Assembly: GCA_965603115.1 (NCBI GenBank) | Contig: CBFDBT010000039.1 | Location: forward strand, 1 to 16,823 | Length of the DNA stretch: 16,823 bases | From: CBFDBT01 sp965603115 | GTDB taxonomy: Bacteria; Pseudomonadota; Alphaproteobacteria; Sphingomonadales; Kordiimonadaceae | Direction: 5' to 3' | Shown here: positions 1 through 7,369 of the stretch, in pieces | How the letters are laid out: every line of letters begins with the position of its first letter | Position numbering within the stretch: position 1 is the stretch's first letter | Notes under the pieces: generated by a model | Seen by the model: only the letters and a program-made list of their open reading frames with translations | Told to the model about the DNA's origin: nothing | Databases searched by the model: none | Translations under genes and position numbers: made by a program

Positions 1-753
1 AGAGAGGAAAATACCATCGGGTTTCAGGGCCATAATTTCATCGAAGGAAGCTGTCGCCGGAACAACGGTTACGCGGGCACCAGTTTCAGCTAGACAGCGT
101 AGGATGTTGCGCTTGGCACCATAGTCCACGGCCACCACATGGGCTTTGGCATCTTTAAGGTCACTATATCCGCCTTCAAGCTTCCATGTTGTCTCGCGCC
201 ACTCATAAGCTTTGTCGCAAGTAACGTCTTTAGCGAGGTCCATACCTTCAAGCCCTGGCCATTCTTGTGCTTTTTTCAGCAGGGTAGGCAAATCAAATGT
301 ACCATTTTTAGAATGGGCTATCACACCTGTTGGTGCGCCATTATCGCGAATATAGCGGGTTAGGCGGCGGGTATCGATGCCACAAATGCCTACGAGGCCT
401 TTCTTGCTCAGCCACGCATTGAGATGACTTTCAGAGCGGAAATTTGATGGGTCAGTGATGGGGTCCCTGATAATGAGACCGCTACAGGCTGGAGCATCTG
501 ATTCCATATCTTCGTCTGTAGTACCTATGTTGCCAATGTGCGGAAACGTAAAGGTAATGATTTGACCTGCGTAACTTGGGTCGGTCAGAATTTCCTGATA
601 GCCAGTGATAGAGGTGTTAAAGCAAACTTCACCTCTGACATCGCCTTCACTCCCTAAACCATATCCCCAAAAAACTGTGCCATCTGATAGTATAAGAACA
701 GCTGTAATATCTGATGACGGAGGAGCAACAGGTAGGCTTGGGGCGTTGGTCAT
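1..753 (-). CDS. carA: Carbamoyl-phosphate synthase small subunit, 5' part (partial)
   Basis: The minus strand encodes 251 residues that run off the left edge. They match the N-terminal half of CarA, the glutaminase subunit that feeds ammonia to CarB for carbamoyl phosphate (arginine and pyrimidine synthesis, cytoplasm). Visible hallmarks are the FNTSITGYQEILTDPSY stretch around residues 45-61, the GICGIDTRRLTRYIRD segment and the start of the class I amidotransferase domain (VVAVDYGAKRNILR). The catalytic Cys/His/Glu residues lie beyond the window, since full CarA is about 390 residues. The ATG at 753 is chosen because TAGGAG sits about 11 nt upstream; the ATG at 764 is out of frame and hits a stop at once. 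The gene is divergent from yqeY, a common alphaproteobacterial arrangement. Identity is very secure; only the 3' part is missing. Confidence 0.95.
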   Translation of the reverse strand, partial: MTNAPSLPVAPPSSDITAVLILSDGTVFWGYGLGSEGDVRGEVCFNTSITGYQEILTDPSYAGQIITFTFPHIGNIGTTDEDMESDAPACSGLIIRDPITDPSNFRSESHLNAWLSKKGLVGICGIDTRRLTRYIRDNGAPTGVIAHSKNGTFDLPTLLKKAQEWPGLEGMDLAKDVTCDKAYEWRETTWKLEGGYSDLKDAKAHVVAVDYGAKRNILRCLAETGARVTVVPATASFDEIMALKPDGIFLS

Positions 754-863
754 TGCGCAGGCATCTCCTATAAGGCGTTAAACAAAGTACTTGTCACCCA
801 AGCTTGCAGAGGCTATTTAGCCGTGTTGAAGGGTATTTTAAAGACCTCGTAAATTGGCCGGAA

Positions 864-890
864 CCTATATAAAAAGGATTGGCTAGTCAA
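864..890 (-). promoter_or_regulatory. Candidate sigma-70 promoter for carA
   Basis: Reading the minus strand, TTGACT (885-890) is followed after 15 nt by TATAGG (864-869), in an A+T-rich stretch about 110 nt upstream of the carA start. The -35 is good and the spacer is short. This is a pattern match only. Confidence 0.35.
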
Positions 891-941
891 GGAAAAGAGC
901 AGTTTAAATAACTGATTTCTTTCAAAGACTTAAATGAGGTG

Positions 942-971
942 TTGAGAATATTTATAAGTTATGTGTATTAG
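942..971 (+). promoter_or_regulatory. Candidate sigma-70 promoter for yqeY
   Basis: TTGAGA (942-947) and TATTAG (966-971) are separated by 18 nt, about 60 nt upstream of the preferred yqeY start. If transcription starts near 978, the upstream in-frame ATG at 961 cannot be used, which supports the start at 1033. Weak on its own. Confidence 0.3.
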
Positions 972-1032
972 AATATCCATCCAGCCGAATCGCCTTGGCG
1001 ATAAATCGTATGGGTCACTTAAGGGGGCAGTT

Positions 1033-1488
1033 ATGCTACGGGATGAGTTAACAACGGCAATGAAAGACGCGATGCGCGCTAAAGAAAAGTGCAAACTAGG
1101 AACGGTTCGCTTGATACTTGCTGCTGTTAAAGATCGTGATATCGAGCTCAGAACTAAAGATGCTGATAATCGCGATGATGATGCCATAATTACCGATATC
1201 ATGGTTAAAATGGTAAAGCAGCGTAATGATAGTATTCATGCTTATGAAGAAGCAGGGCGCTTGGAATTGGCTGAGCGTGAGCGCGAAGAAATAGCCGTTA
1301 TCGAGACCTTCTTACCCAAGCAATTAAGCGATGATGAAGTTGCTTCTATTTGTAAAGGCCTCATTGACGAACTGGGCGCTGAAGGCCTTAAAGATATTGG
1401 TCGCTGTATGGCCGTTCTGAAAGAAAAATATGCAGGTCAGATGGATATGGCCAAAGCGTCGAAAACTATTAAAGCACTTTTGAGCTAG
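1033..1488 (+). CDS. yqeY: GatB/YqeY domain protein
   Basis: A 151-residue cytoplasmic helical protein of the YqeY family, which resembles the tRNA-binding tail domain of GatB amidotransferase. Its exact role is unsettled, though a link to tRNA or translation is usually assumed. The family signature is clear: LRDELTTAMKDAMRAKEK near the N terminus, then KQRNDSIHAYEEAGR, EREEIAVIETFLPKQLS and a C-terminal MAVLKEKYAGQMDMAKAS. An in-frame ATG exists at 961, but its 24 extra residues (MCIRISIQ...) do not belong to the family. The ATG at 1033 has AAGGGGG 5-8 nt upstream and gives the usual family length of about 150. It precedes dnaG on the same strand, as in many alphaproteobacteria, with a palindromic repeat between them. 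Confidence 0.92.
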   Translation: MLRDELTTAMKDAMRAKEKCKLGTVRLILAAVKDRDIELRTKDADNRDDDAIITDIMVKMVKQRNDSIHAYEEAGRLELAEREREEIAVIETFLPKQLSDDEVASICKGLIDELGAEGLKDIGRCMAVLKEKYAGQMDMAKASKTIKALLS

Positions 1489-1503
1489 ATGGCATTTTAA
1501 AAC

Positions 1504-1581
1504 TGTCATTCTGAACTTGTTTCAGAATCTCCTTTCTGTCATTTGTTGTTAAGGAGGCCCTGAAATAAATTCAGGGTGACA
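1504..1581. repeat. Imperfect inverted-repeat element between yqeY and dnaG
   Basis: Two 22-nt arms, 1504-1525 (TGTCATTCTGAACTTGT...) and 1560-1581 (...TCAGGGTGACA), are inverted copies matching at 18 of 22 positions. An inner arm CTCCTT (1529-1534) pairs with AAGGAG (1551-1556). The 78-nt unit would fold into one long hairpin in the yqeY-dnaG transcript. The TGTCATTCTGAAC.../...TTCAGGGTGACA type resembles palindromic intergenic repeats spread in several alphaproteobacterial genomes. No second copy was seen in this window. There is no T-run after it, so it is probably not a normal terminator. Confidence 0.7.
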
Positions 1582-1622
1582 CTACGGACATGATGTTTTT
1601 AACATCATCTATAAGGACAGAG

Positions 1623-3506
1623 ATGCGTTTCACACCTGAATTCCTTGATGAACTAAAAACTCGGATTACTCTGTCTGATATTGTTGGACGTCGGGTTAAA
1701 CTAGTGCGGGCGGGGCGCGAATTTTCTGGGCTATGTCCTTTTCATAGTGAAAAAACACCGTCTTTTACCGTTAATGACCAAAAAGAATTTTATCACTGTT
1801 TTGGCTGTGGCAGCCACGGTGGCGCTATAGATTTTATCATGGGTACCGAGGGGGTGGAATTTCCCGAAGCTGTCGAACGTCTTGCAGGCGAAGCTGGCAT
1901 GGATCTGCCAAAGTTTTCTCGAGAAGACATTGAAAAGCAAAAAGAACGCTCAACACTTTATGATGTAATGGAAGCTGTAACAGGCTGGTATGAAGAGCAA
2001 TTACAGGCACAAGTTGGTAGTGATGCTTTAGCCTATGTAAAAAACCGGGGCCTAAAAGCTGATACTGTGAAACAATTTCGTATGGGCTATGCACCGGGCC
2101 GCCGTGATGGGCTTAAACAGGCGATGCTCTCGCGTAAATTTAGCGAGGCGCAACTCATTGAAACAGGCATGCTGATCAAGCCTGATGACGGACGGGAAAG
2201 TTACGACCGTTTTCGCAATCGCTTGATGTTCCCCATTAGCGATAAGCGCGGGCATGTCATTGCTTTTGGTGGTCGTGCGCTGGATAAAGACGCCAAGGCT
2301 AAATATCTCAATTCACCTGAAACGCCGCTTTTTCATAAAGGCCACAATCTTTATAATTTCCAGTCTGCGCGGCAGGCGGCGTATGAAGGCGGCACAATTT
2401 TGGTGGTTGAAGGCTATATGGATGTCATAGCGCTAGCTCAGTTTGGCATAGCTTATGCGGTCGCGCCGCTTGGCACTGCACTCACTGAAGACCAGATGAA
2501 ACTGTTGTGGAAAATGGCTGATGAGCCCGTGCTCAGTTTTGATGGTGATAAAGCTGGCCTTCGTGCGGCCACGAGGTCAGCAGAGCGCAGCTTACCTCTC
2601 TTAACACCAGGCAAGTCACTACGTTTTGTTTTGCTGCCCGCAGGGGAAGACCCCGATAGCTTGGTACAAAAAGAAGGCCGTAAGGCGATGGAGGGGCTAA
2701 TTGATAAGGCCAGTCCACTGGTGGATACGCTGTGGGGTCATTTGCTCGAAGGTGCGGATACCAGCACACCAGAGAGACGTGCAGGGCTTGAAACTAAAAT
2801 GTTCTCAGCTCTGGGCGACATTGCCGACGAAAAAGTTAAAAAGCTTTATATGAGTGAATATGGCCGACGCTTGAAAGACCTCTTTTGGCAAATTCAATCA
2901 GCGGGCCGAAAACCTGGCGGCGCAAAAGGCAAGGGCAAGATGGCGCGCTGGACCGAGCCAAAAAGTAAACTTGGAACCACAGCGATTGGTAGAGGCGGTG
3001 GCGTGGCTGCTGTAACGGCGCGACTTGAAGAGCTTCTTATTTTGACAATGCTGCATCATCCTGAGCTTTTGGTGACGCATCTTGAAGATTTTGCCGATAT
3101 CACATTCACGCAGCCAAAATTAAAAGCCTTGCAAGAGGCTGTGCTTGATTTGGCCCATGAAAGGGATGTGCTTGATTTCGAAGCGGTGGCCAACCATATC
3201 GACAAAGCGGGGCTGGCGCCTGAAATGAGCGAAGTTATTTCGCATATAGAACAAGATTGGTTTGTCGGACCTGATGCCGCCCTTGCCGATGCGGAGACCG
3301 GATTCGCACATACTCTTGCCCGATATCAGCGAATCGGCCCTGCTCTAGAAGAATTTAAGCAAGCAGAGCAAGAATTTGGCCGAGATATGAACGAACAGAA
3401 TCAAAAGCGATTCATGGCGGCACAGAAGGCTTTTGAAGAGATTTTGGGCAAAGAAGCAACAATTGACCACTACGGATTGGCATCGAATCGCATAAGTACA
3501 CTTTAA
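1623..3506 (+). CDS. dnaG: DNA primase
   Basis: A 627-residue DnaG, which makes RNA primers at the replication fork. The N-terminal CHC2 zinc ribbon is intact: C38, H41, C59 and C62, in CPFH...YHCFGCG. The catalytic core follows (YAPGRRDGL, FGGRALDKDAKAKYLNSPET). The Toprim domain at about 257-338 carries VVEGYMDVI (E263) and FDGDKAG (D307, D309), the metal-binding residues. The C-terminal part, about residues 450-627, is the poorly conserved DnaB-interacting region. An in-frame ATG at 1590 would add MMFLTSSIRTE; the ATG at 1623 is preferred because MRFTPEFLDELK is the normal N terminus and AAGGACAG lies just upstream. It is followed by rpoD after a 114-nt gap, the classic macromolecular-synthesis pair. 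Confidence 0.97.
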   Translation: MRFTPEFLDELKTRITLSDIVGRRVKLVRAGREFSGLCPFHSEKTPSFTVNDQKEFYHCFGCGSHGGAIDFIMGTEGVEFPEAVERLAGEAGMDLPKFSREDIEKQKERSTLYDVMEAVTGWYEEQLQAQVGSDALAYVKNRGLKADTVKQFRMGYAPGRRDGLKQAMLSRKFSEAQLIETGMLIKPDDGRESYDRFRNRLMFPISDKRGHVIAFGGRALDKDAKAKYLNSPETPLFHKGHNLYNFQSARQAAYEGGTILVVEGYMDVIALAQFGIAYAVAPLGTALTEDQMKLLWKMADEPVLSFDGDKAGLRAATRSAERSLPLLTPGKSLRFVLLPAGEDPDSLVQKEGRKAMEGLIDKASPLVDTLWGHLLEGADTSTPERRAGLETKMFSALGDIADEKVKKLYMSEYGRRLKDLFWQIQSAGRKPGGAKGKGKMARWTEPKSKLGTTAIGRGGGVAAVTARLEELLILTMLHHPELLVTHLEDFADITFTQPKLKALQEAVLDLAHERDVLDFEAVANHIDKAGLAPEMSEVISHIEQDWFVGPDAALADAETGFAHTLARYQRIGPALEEFKQAEQEFGRDMNEQNQKRFMAAQKAFEEILGKEATIDHYGLASNRISTL

Positions 3507-3532
3507 TGTGTTGAGAAATTTGTCATTTCGTG

Positions 3533-3566
3533 GAATCTTTGCGCGAATCGATTCGTAATTTATAAT
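3533..3566 (+). promoter_or_regulatory. rpoD promoter region with clustered GANTC methylation sites
   Basis: A perfect -10 hexamer TATAAT lies at 3561-3566, 55 nt before the rpoD ATG. A weak -35 (TTGCGC, 3539-3544) is 16 nt upstream. The spacer is filled by the 12-bp palindrome CGAATCGATTCG (3544-3555), which contains two abutting GANTC sites (3545-3549, 3550-3554). A third GANTC is at 3533-3537 and a fourth at 3485-3489, in the end of dnaG. In alphaproteobacteria, CcrM methylates GANTC, and GcrA with sigma-70 activates promoters that carry methylated GANTC between or near -35 and -10. Such control of rpoD here is inferred from site position. Confidence 0.5.
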
Positions 3567-3620
3567 TAACTGAGTCGGCGGGGTTTTGTAAATAAACTCT
3601 GAGCCGGAGGACGCTATATT

Positions 3621-5672
3621 ATGGCAAAGAAGCCTACAAAAACTGAGACTGCAAAAAAAGACGAAGGTGAAAAGCCTGTTGTAAATATAGAAGAGGCTGT
3701 CAAGGCGATGATCGCCAAAGCCAAAAAGCGCGGCTATATTTCTTATAAAGAGCTTAATGATACTTTGCCGCAGGATGAAGTATCTTCTGAAAAGATCGAA
3801 GACATAATGACCATGATGAATGACATGGGCATCAACGTCACCGATGAAGAATCAGATAAAGAAAAAGAAGATGAAGAAGAGCCAGCGGGAAAAGAAGCCA
3901 AGGCTTCCACCGAGATAGTAGATGCGCCTGTGAAAAAAGCCGAAACGGCTGATCGCACTGATGACCCTGTTCGCATGTATCTGCGCGAAATGGGCTCTGT
4001 AGAGCTCCTCAGTCGTGAAGGCGAGATCGCGATTGCCAAAAGAATTGAAGCAGGTCGAGCAGCCATGATTGCAGGGCTTTGCGAAAGCCCGCTAACCTTT
4101 AGCGCTATCATTGATTGGTCTACACGATTAAATGATGAAGAATTGCTTCTTCGAGACATCATTGATTTGGATGCTACACTTGGCAAGCCAGTTGCTACAG
4201 CTGAGAATAATCCACAAAACCATGAAAACCCGAGCAACCCAACCCGGCCGATAGTCGTCAAACCAACTGTTATAGTAGACGAAGCTGAAAAAGATGCCGA
4301 GGGCAAGGATGGCGAAGAGGGCGAACAGGACGCAGACGGCGCAGAGGGCGCTGAGGGTGAAGCAGCAACTGAAGAAGAAGATACTTCAGTTGACGATGAA
4401 AACATCATGTCCCTTTCAGCGATGGAAGAGCACTTAAAGCCTGAAACATTAGTGAAATTTGCAGCTATTACGTCAACGTATAAAAAATATGCAAAGTTGC
4501 AGTTGCAGCGCATGGAGGCTGCCAAAAAAGGCGAGGGTTTGAGCACTACGCAAGAGCGTCGCTTTAAAAAGCTTCAGGTTGAGCTGAACGAGCAGGTAAG
4601 TGCTGTTAAATTTAACAACCAACGCATCGAAGAACTTGTTGACGAACTTTACGGGCTGAACAAGCGCTTGCTAACTCTTGGTGGGCGCTTGCTGCGGTTA
4701 GCCGAACGTCACAAGGTGACACGCAAATCCTTCCTAGAAGAATATGTTGGCAAAGAGCTTAATGAAGACTGGCTCGACCATATTAAAACTCTAAAAGCTA
4801 AAGGCTGGGCTGCTTTTTCTGAAAATGAAGGCAGTGCGATTCTCAATATCCGTCAACAAGTGGCTGAAATATCTGACCGCACAGGTCTTCAGGTCGAAGA
4901 GTTTCGACGTATTGTGCACACTGTGCAAAAGGGTGAGAAAGAAGCCCGTATAGCCAAAAAAGAAATGGTGGAAGCCAATCTGCGTTTGGTTATCTCTATT
5001 GCTAAAAAATATACTAATCGCGGTCTGCAATTCCTTGATCTTATCCAAGAGGGTAACATTGGCTTGATGAAGGCTGTGGATAAATTTGAATATCGTCGCG
5101 GATATAAATTCTCCACTTATGCTACATGGTGGATCAGGCAGGCTATCACGCGCTCAATCGCTGATCAGGCCCGCACCATCCGTATTCCAGTGCATATGAT
5201 CGAGACGATCAACAAGCTGGTGCGCACCGGTCGCCAAATGCTGCACGAAATTGGCCGTGAAGCCACGCCAGAAGAGCTGTCAGAGCGACTATCCATGCCG
5301 CTTGATAAAGTTCGCAAGGTTATGAAAATTGCTAAAGAACCTATCAGCTTAGAGACACCAATCGGTGACGAAGAAGATAGCCATCTTGGTGATTTCATTG
5401 AGGATAAAAACGCAATCTTGCCAGTGGATGCGGCTATTCAGTCTAATTTACGGGAAACCACTACACGGGTTCTAGCGTCTCTTACGCCCCGTGAAGAGCG
5501 GGTTTTGCGTATGCGTTTCGGTATCGGAATGAATACGGATCACACGCTGGAAGAAGTGGGGCAACAGTTTAGCGTTACGCGTGAGCGTATCAGGCAAATT
5601 GAGGCCAAGGCGCTTAGAAAGCTTAAGCACCCAAGCAGATCGCGAAAGCTTAGAAGCTTTCTTGATACATAA
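3621..5672 (+). CDS. rpoD: RNA polymerase primary sigma factor RpoD
   Basis: A 683-residue housekeeping sigma-70 that directs RNA polymerase to most promoters. Region 1.1 covers about 20-75. Region 1.2 starts at about 114 (DDPVRMYLREMG). A non-conserved region of about 150-440 follows, with a very acidic Glu/Asp/Gly/Ala linker at 218-260. Region 2 is at 449-520, with LRLVISIAKKYTNRG, LIQEGNIGLMKAVDKFEY and the -10-reading FSTYATWWIRQAI. Region 3 is at about 525-605. Region 4 is at 615-680, with TLEEVGQQFSVTRERIRQIEAKALRKLKHP for -35 recognition. The start is fixed by CCGGAGGA 9 nt upstream and by the typical MAKK N terminus. It has its own promoter upstream and an intrinsic terminator 4 nt after the stop codon. 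Confidence 0.98.
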   Translation: MAKKPTKTETAKKDEGEKPVVNIEEAVKAMIAKAKKRGYISYKELNDTLPQDEVSSEKIEDIMTMMNDMGINVTDEESDKEKEDEEEPAGKEAKASTEIVDAPVKKAETADRTDDPVRMYLREMGSVELLSREGEIAIAKRIEAGRAAMIAGLCESPLTFSAIIDWSTRLNDEELLLRDIIDLDATLGKPVATAENNPQNHENPSNPTRPIVVKPTVIVDEAEKDAEGKDGEEGEQDADGAEGAEGEAATEEEDTSVDDENIMSLSAMEEHLKPETLVKFAAITSTYKKYAKLQLQRMEAAKKGEGLSTTQERRFKKLQVELNEQVSAVKFNNQRIEELVDELYGLNKRLLTLGGRLLRLAERHKVTRKSFLEEYVGKELNEDWLDHIKTLKAKGWAAFSENEGSAILNIRQQVAEISDRTGLQVEEFRRIVHTVQKGEKEARIAKKEMVEANLRLVISIAKKYTNRGLQFLDLIQEGNIGLMKAVDKFEYRRGYKFSTYATWWIRQAITRSIADQARTIRIPVHMIETINKLVRTGRQMLHEIGREATPEELSERLSMPLDKVRKVMKIAKEPISLETPIGDEEDSHLGDFIEDKNAILPVDAAIQSNLRETTTRVLASLTPREERVLRMRFGIGMNTDHTLEEVGQQFSVTRERIRQIEAKALRKLKHPSRSRKLRSFLDT

Positions 5673-5675
5673 ATT

Positions 5676-5703
5676 AAAAGGCGGCCAATTGGCCGCCTTT
5701 TTT
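5676..5703 (+). terminator. Strong rho-independent terminator after rpoD
   Basis: A perfect 26-bp palindrome at 5676-5701, with core GGCGGCCAATTGGCCGCC, is followed by T residues to 5703. The stem begins 4 nt after the rpoD stop codon. The A-run on the left arm mirrors the T-run, so it may also end transcription coming from the right. Confidence 0.93.
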
Positions 5704-5719
5704 ATAGGTTATTATTTTA

Positions 5720-5887
5720 CCCCTTCGGGCGCGCAGTCGCGCTTGCCTTGGGAACACGTTCCCTGCGGATTTCATACTCGATTTTGATAATTTAAGCCCC
5801 AATCCGAAGAAGCTTTAGCTTCAAGGCAAGGGCAAGGCCCGCCGCGCGAAGCGTGAAAGCCCCACTCATTCTATAATAGATTGGGGC
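5720..5887. other. Intergenic array of short inverted repeats (possible structured RNA or repeat element)
   Basis: The gene-free stretch 5704-5996 holds an unusual series of small perfect hairpins. They are GCGCG/CGCGC (5729-5733 with 5738-5742), GGGAAC/GTTCCC (5750-5755 with 5758-5763), GAAGC/GCTTC (5809-5813 with 5818-5822) and GGGC/GCCC (5830-5833 with 5837-5840). Longer-range pairs enclose them: CTTGCCTTG (5742-5750) with CAAGGCAAG (5822-5830), CGGATT (5766-5771) with AATCCG (5801-5806), and GCCCCAATC (5796-5804) with GATTGGGGC (5879-5887). AAGCCCCAATC is also repeated directly as AAGCCCCACTC at 5857-5867. I cannot match it to a known RNA (it is not SRP RNA or RNase P). It could be a hairpin-rich repeat element or a small RNA. 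Confidence 0.5.
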
Positions 5888-5996
5888 ACTTGAACGTTTA
5901 AACTTTGTGGGCAATAAGATTTAATCAAGCTCCCTTGAAGATTGTACCTTTCATGCTCATATCTTATGGATAATAAATATTGCGAGGAGGAAAGTG

Positions 5997-6209
5997 ATGC
6001 ATGTATTTGAATTTGTAGTTTTCGTTGTGGTGATCGGCGCGCTAGCCAGCATGTTTAAAAGCTGGCTAAAGCATAAAGAAAATCACAGTAATTCTGGCAC
6101 TGAGCAAAGCAGCGCGCGCATTGATGCCTTAGAAGCCCGTATTGAGGTTTTAGAGCGTATCGTCACTGATAAGGCTGAAAAGCTGAAAGATGATATCAAC
6201 AATTTATAG
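5997..6209 (+). CDS. Small PspB-like membrane protein
   Basis: A 70-residue protein with one N-terminal membrane segment (about residues 4-20, FEFVVFVVVIGALASMF), a basic stretch after it (KSWLKHK) and a C-terminal coiled-coil helix ending in ARIDALEARIEVLERIVTD (40-58). This layout and the LERIVTD ending are those of alphaproteobacterial proteins related to phage-shock protein B, an inner-membrane sensor partner of PspC and PspA. No pspA or pspC is in the window, so a true Psp role is only inferred. A GTG lies directly before the ATG. The ATG at 5997 is chosen because AGGAGG (5985-5990) is 6 nt upstream. It is 14 nt ahead of the acetyltransferase gene, probably the same transcript. Confidence 0.72.
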   Translation: MHVFEFVVFVVVIGALASMFKSWLKHKENHSNSGTEQSSARIDALEARIEVLERIVTDKAEKLKDDINNL

Positions 6210-6223
6210 AAGTGGTTGCTTGA

Positions 6224-6706
6224 ATGCCCAAGATTAATATTCGCAGTACCACGATTGAAGATTGTGCGCTGATCCGTCAATTTATTTACCAGCTGGCGGT
6301 CTATGAAAAGCTAGAGGGTGAGGCTGTTGCCACAGATGAGGATATTGCCACAAGTCTTTTTGGAGATAAGCCGCAAGCTGAAGTGGTTATCGCTGAGCGT
6401 GCGGGCGAGCCGATTGGCTTTGCGCTTTTTTTCCATAATTATTCAACCTTTTTAGGGCGACGCGGGCTTTATCTTGAAGACCTGTTTGTCATTCCCGAGG
6501 CACGCGGGTCGGGCGCTGGCAAAGCTTTATTAAAGCATCTAGCACAGCTTGCTTTAGAGCGGGGCTGTGGTCGTTTCGAGTGGTGGGTGCGTGATTGGAA
6601 CACGCCAGCCATTGATTTTTATAAAAGCTTGGGCGCGGAGCCGATGGAAGACTGGACGGTGTTTCGCCTGACGGGTGAGGCGCTTGAAAAGCTGGCAAAA
6701 GAATAA
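6224..6706 (+). CDS. GNAT family N-acetyltransferase (SSAT-like)
   Basis: A 160-residue acetyl-CoA-dependent acetyltransferase covering a single GNAT fold. Motif A is LYLEDLFVIPEARGSGAGKALL, with the pyrophosphate-binding loop RGSGAG at 94-99. Motif B is FEWWVRDWNTPAIDFYKSLGAEP, with the likely general-acid Tyr at 133. The RSTTIEDCALIRQFIYQLAVYEKL N terminus, the YLEDLFV strand and the WxVxDWN segment resemble spermidine/spermine or thialysine N-acetyltransferases (SSAT family). The substrate could therefore be a polyamine or lysine analogue, but this is not proven by sequence. The ribosome site is weak, which fits translational coupling to the small PspB-like gene 14 nt upstream. Confidence 0.85.
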   Translation: MPKINIRSTTIEDCALIRQFIYQLAVYEKLEGEAVATDEDIATSLFGDKPQAEVVIAERAGEPIGFALFFHNYSTFLGRRGLYLEDLFVIPEARGSGAGKALLKHLAQLALERGCGRFEWWVRDWNTPAIDFYKSLGAEPMEDWTVFRLTGEALEKLAKE

Positions 6707-6785
6707 AAAACGCACTTATTTTCAAATTAATGCATTTTTAGCTACCAAGGTTGGTAATCCTTTGCTAAAGAAGCGCTCGTGGTTA

Positions 6786-6862
6786 GGGCCTGTAGCTCAG
6801 CTGGTTAGAGCCATCCGCTCATAACGGATTGGTCGGGGGTTCGAGTCCCTCCGGGCCCACCA
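6786..6862 (+). tRNA. tRNA with CAT anticodon, probably tRNA-Ile2 (lysidine type)
   Basis: A full cloverleaf of 77 nt with encoded CCA (6860-6862). The acceptor GGGCCTG (6786-6792) pairs with CGGGCCC (6852-6858), with one T-G wobble. The anticodon stem is ATCCG/CGGAT around the loop CTCATAA, with anticodon CAT at 6820-6822. The T arm is GGGGG-TTCGAGT-CCCTC. The GGGCC acceptor and the TTGGTCG variable region resemble bacterial tRNA-Ile(CAT), whose C34 is changed to lysidine by TilS. Elongator tRNA-Met usually starts GGC(G/T), and initiator tRNA has an unpaired first base. Identity as Ile2 rather than Met is likely but inferred. tRNA 3' ends are common integrase targets, and a recombinase gene follows. 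Confidence 0.93.
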
Positions 6863-6878
6863 CCACCCTTCTTGTCAG

Positions 6879-6897
6879 TTATCACATAAAGTGATAA
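6879..6897 (+). terminator. Hairpin after tRNA, possible terminator
   Basis: A perfect 7-bp stem TTATCAC (6879-6885) / GTGATAA (6891-6897) with a 5-nt loop ATAAA, 17 nt after the tRNA CCA end. There is no clear T-run behind it, so its terminator strength is doubtful. It could instead be a protein-binding inverted repeat at the integration junction. Confidence 0.35.
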
Positions 6898-7071
6898 TAA
6901 TTCCTCATTAGAGCGCGGAAAAGCCGCTTAATATTAACAACAACCAGAGATCAAAGCCTCTCTTATTTTAAAGGCTGACTTGTTCCAATTTATATGACGA
7001 CGGACAATCAAGGGGGCTTGACGCCATTCAGCATTTTTTGGGTGAAGGGCGTAGTTGCTTTGACTTCGCTA

Positions 7072-7084
7072 TGTAGATATTGGC
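7072..7084 (+). repeat. 13-bp direct repeat, left copy, upstream of integrase
   Basis: TGTAGATATTGGC is repeated exactly at 8446-8458, on the far side of the integrase gene. The last bases of this copy form the base of the hairpin 7080-7107. It may be an att-like core or a recombinase arm site; the role is inferred. Confidence 0.5.
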
Positions 7085-7369
7085 GTGCGAGTGGTCGCTT
7101 GCGCCAATGACTCTGGTAATGGAAGCCCTTCGAAGTGCAATTTTATGTCTTACTGAGGTTTTTGTATCTGAATTAGTGACATCGATAGTTTTAGTTTCCT
7201 CAAAACAAGTATTTGGTAAATTTATGCTATGTAATTGTTTAAATAGGTATTTATAAAAACTTTGAGCCTGTGACCTCGCCAAAAACACCGTAATATAATG
7301 GATAAAACCATATTTTCAATTGAGGCAGGTACTATTCCTTTGCACTGATTACAGCAAAAGGAGAGATAA

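Larger units (their letters stand above)
6863..7369. other. 507-nt gene-free stretch between tRNA and integrase
   Basis: No convincing gene on either strand: the reading frames on the minus strand here lack a ribosome site and any recognisable motif. It contains a hairpin just after the tRNA (6879-6897), a 13-bp direct-repeat copy (7072-7084), and a stem TTGGCG/CGCCAA (7080-7085 with 7102-7107) with inner GCGA/TCGC around a GTGG loop. The position between a tRNA and an integrase suggests an integration junction with recombinase-binding sites; this is inference. Confidence 0.45.

Noticed and set aside
961..1032. Upstream extension of yqeY from the ATG at 961
   Set aside because: The extra 24 residues do not resemble the family, and a good ribosome site precedes the ATG at 1033.
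3743..4546. Long open frame on the minus strand, Ser-rich, about 267 codons
   Set aside because: It is the antisense shadow of the acidic, Glu/Asp-rich part of rpoD; no ribosome site or domain.
5075..5083. Second consensus DnaA box (TGTGGATAA)
   Set aside because: It lies in rpoD codons for conserved residues (Val-Asp-Lys), so it is explained by coding.
6786..6862. Reading the CAT tRNA as initiator or elongator tRNA-Met
   Set aside because: The first acceptor pair is intact, which is unlike initiator tRNA, and the acceptor and variable-loop sequence fit tRNA-Ile2 better. Not fully excluded.
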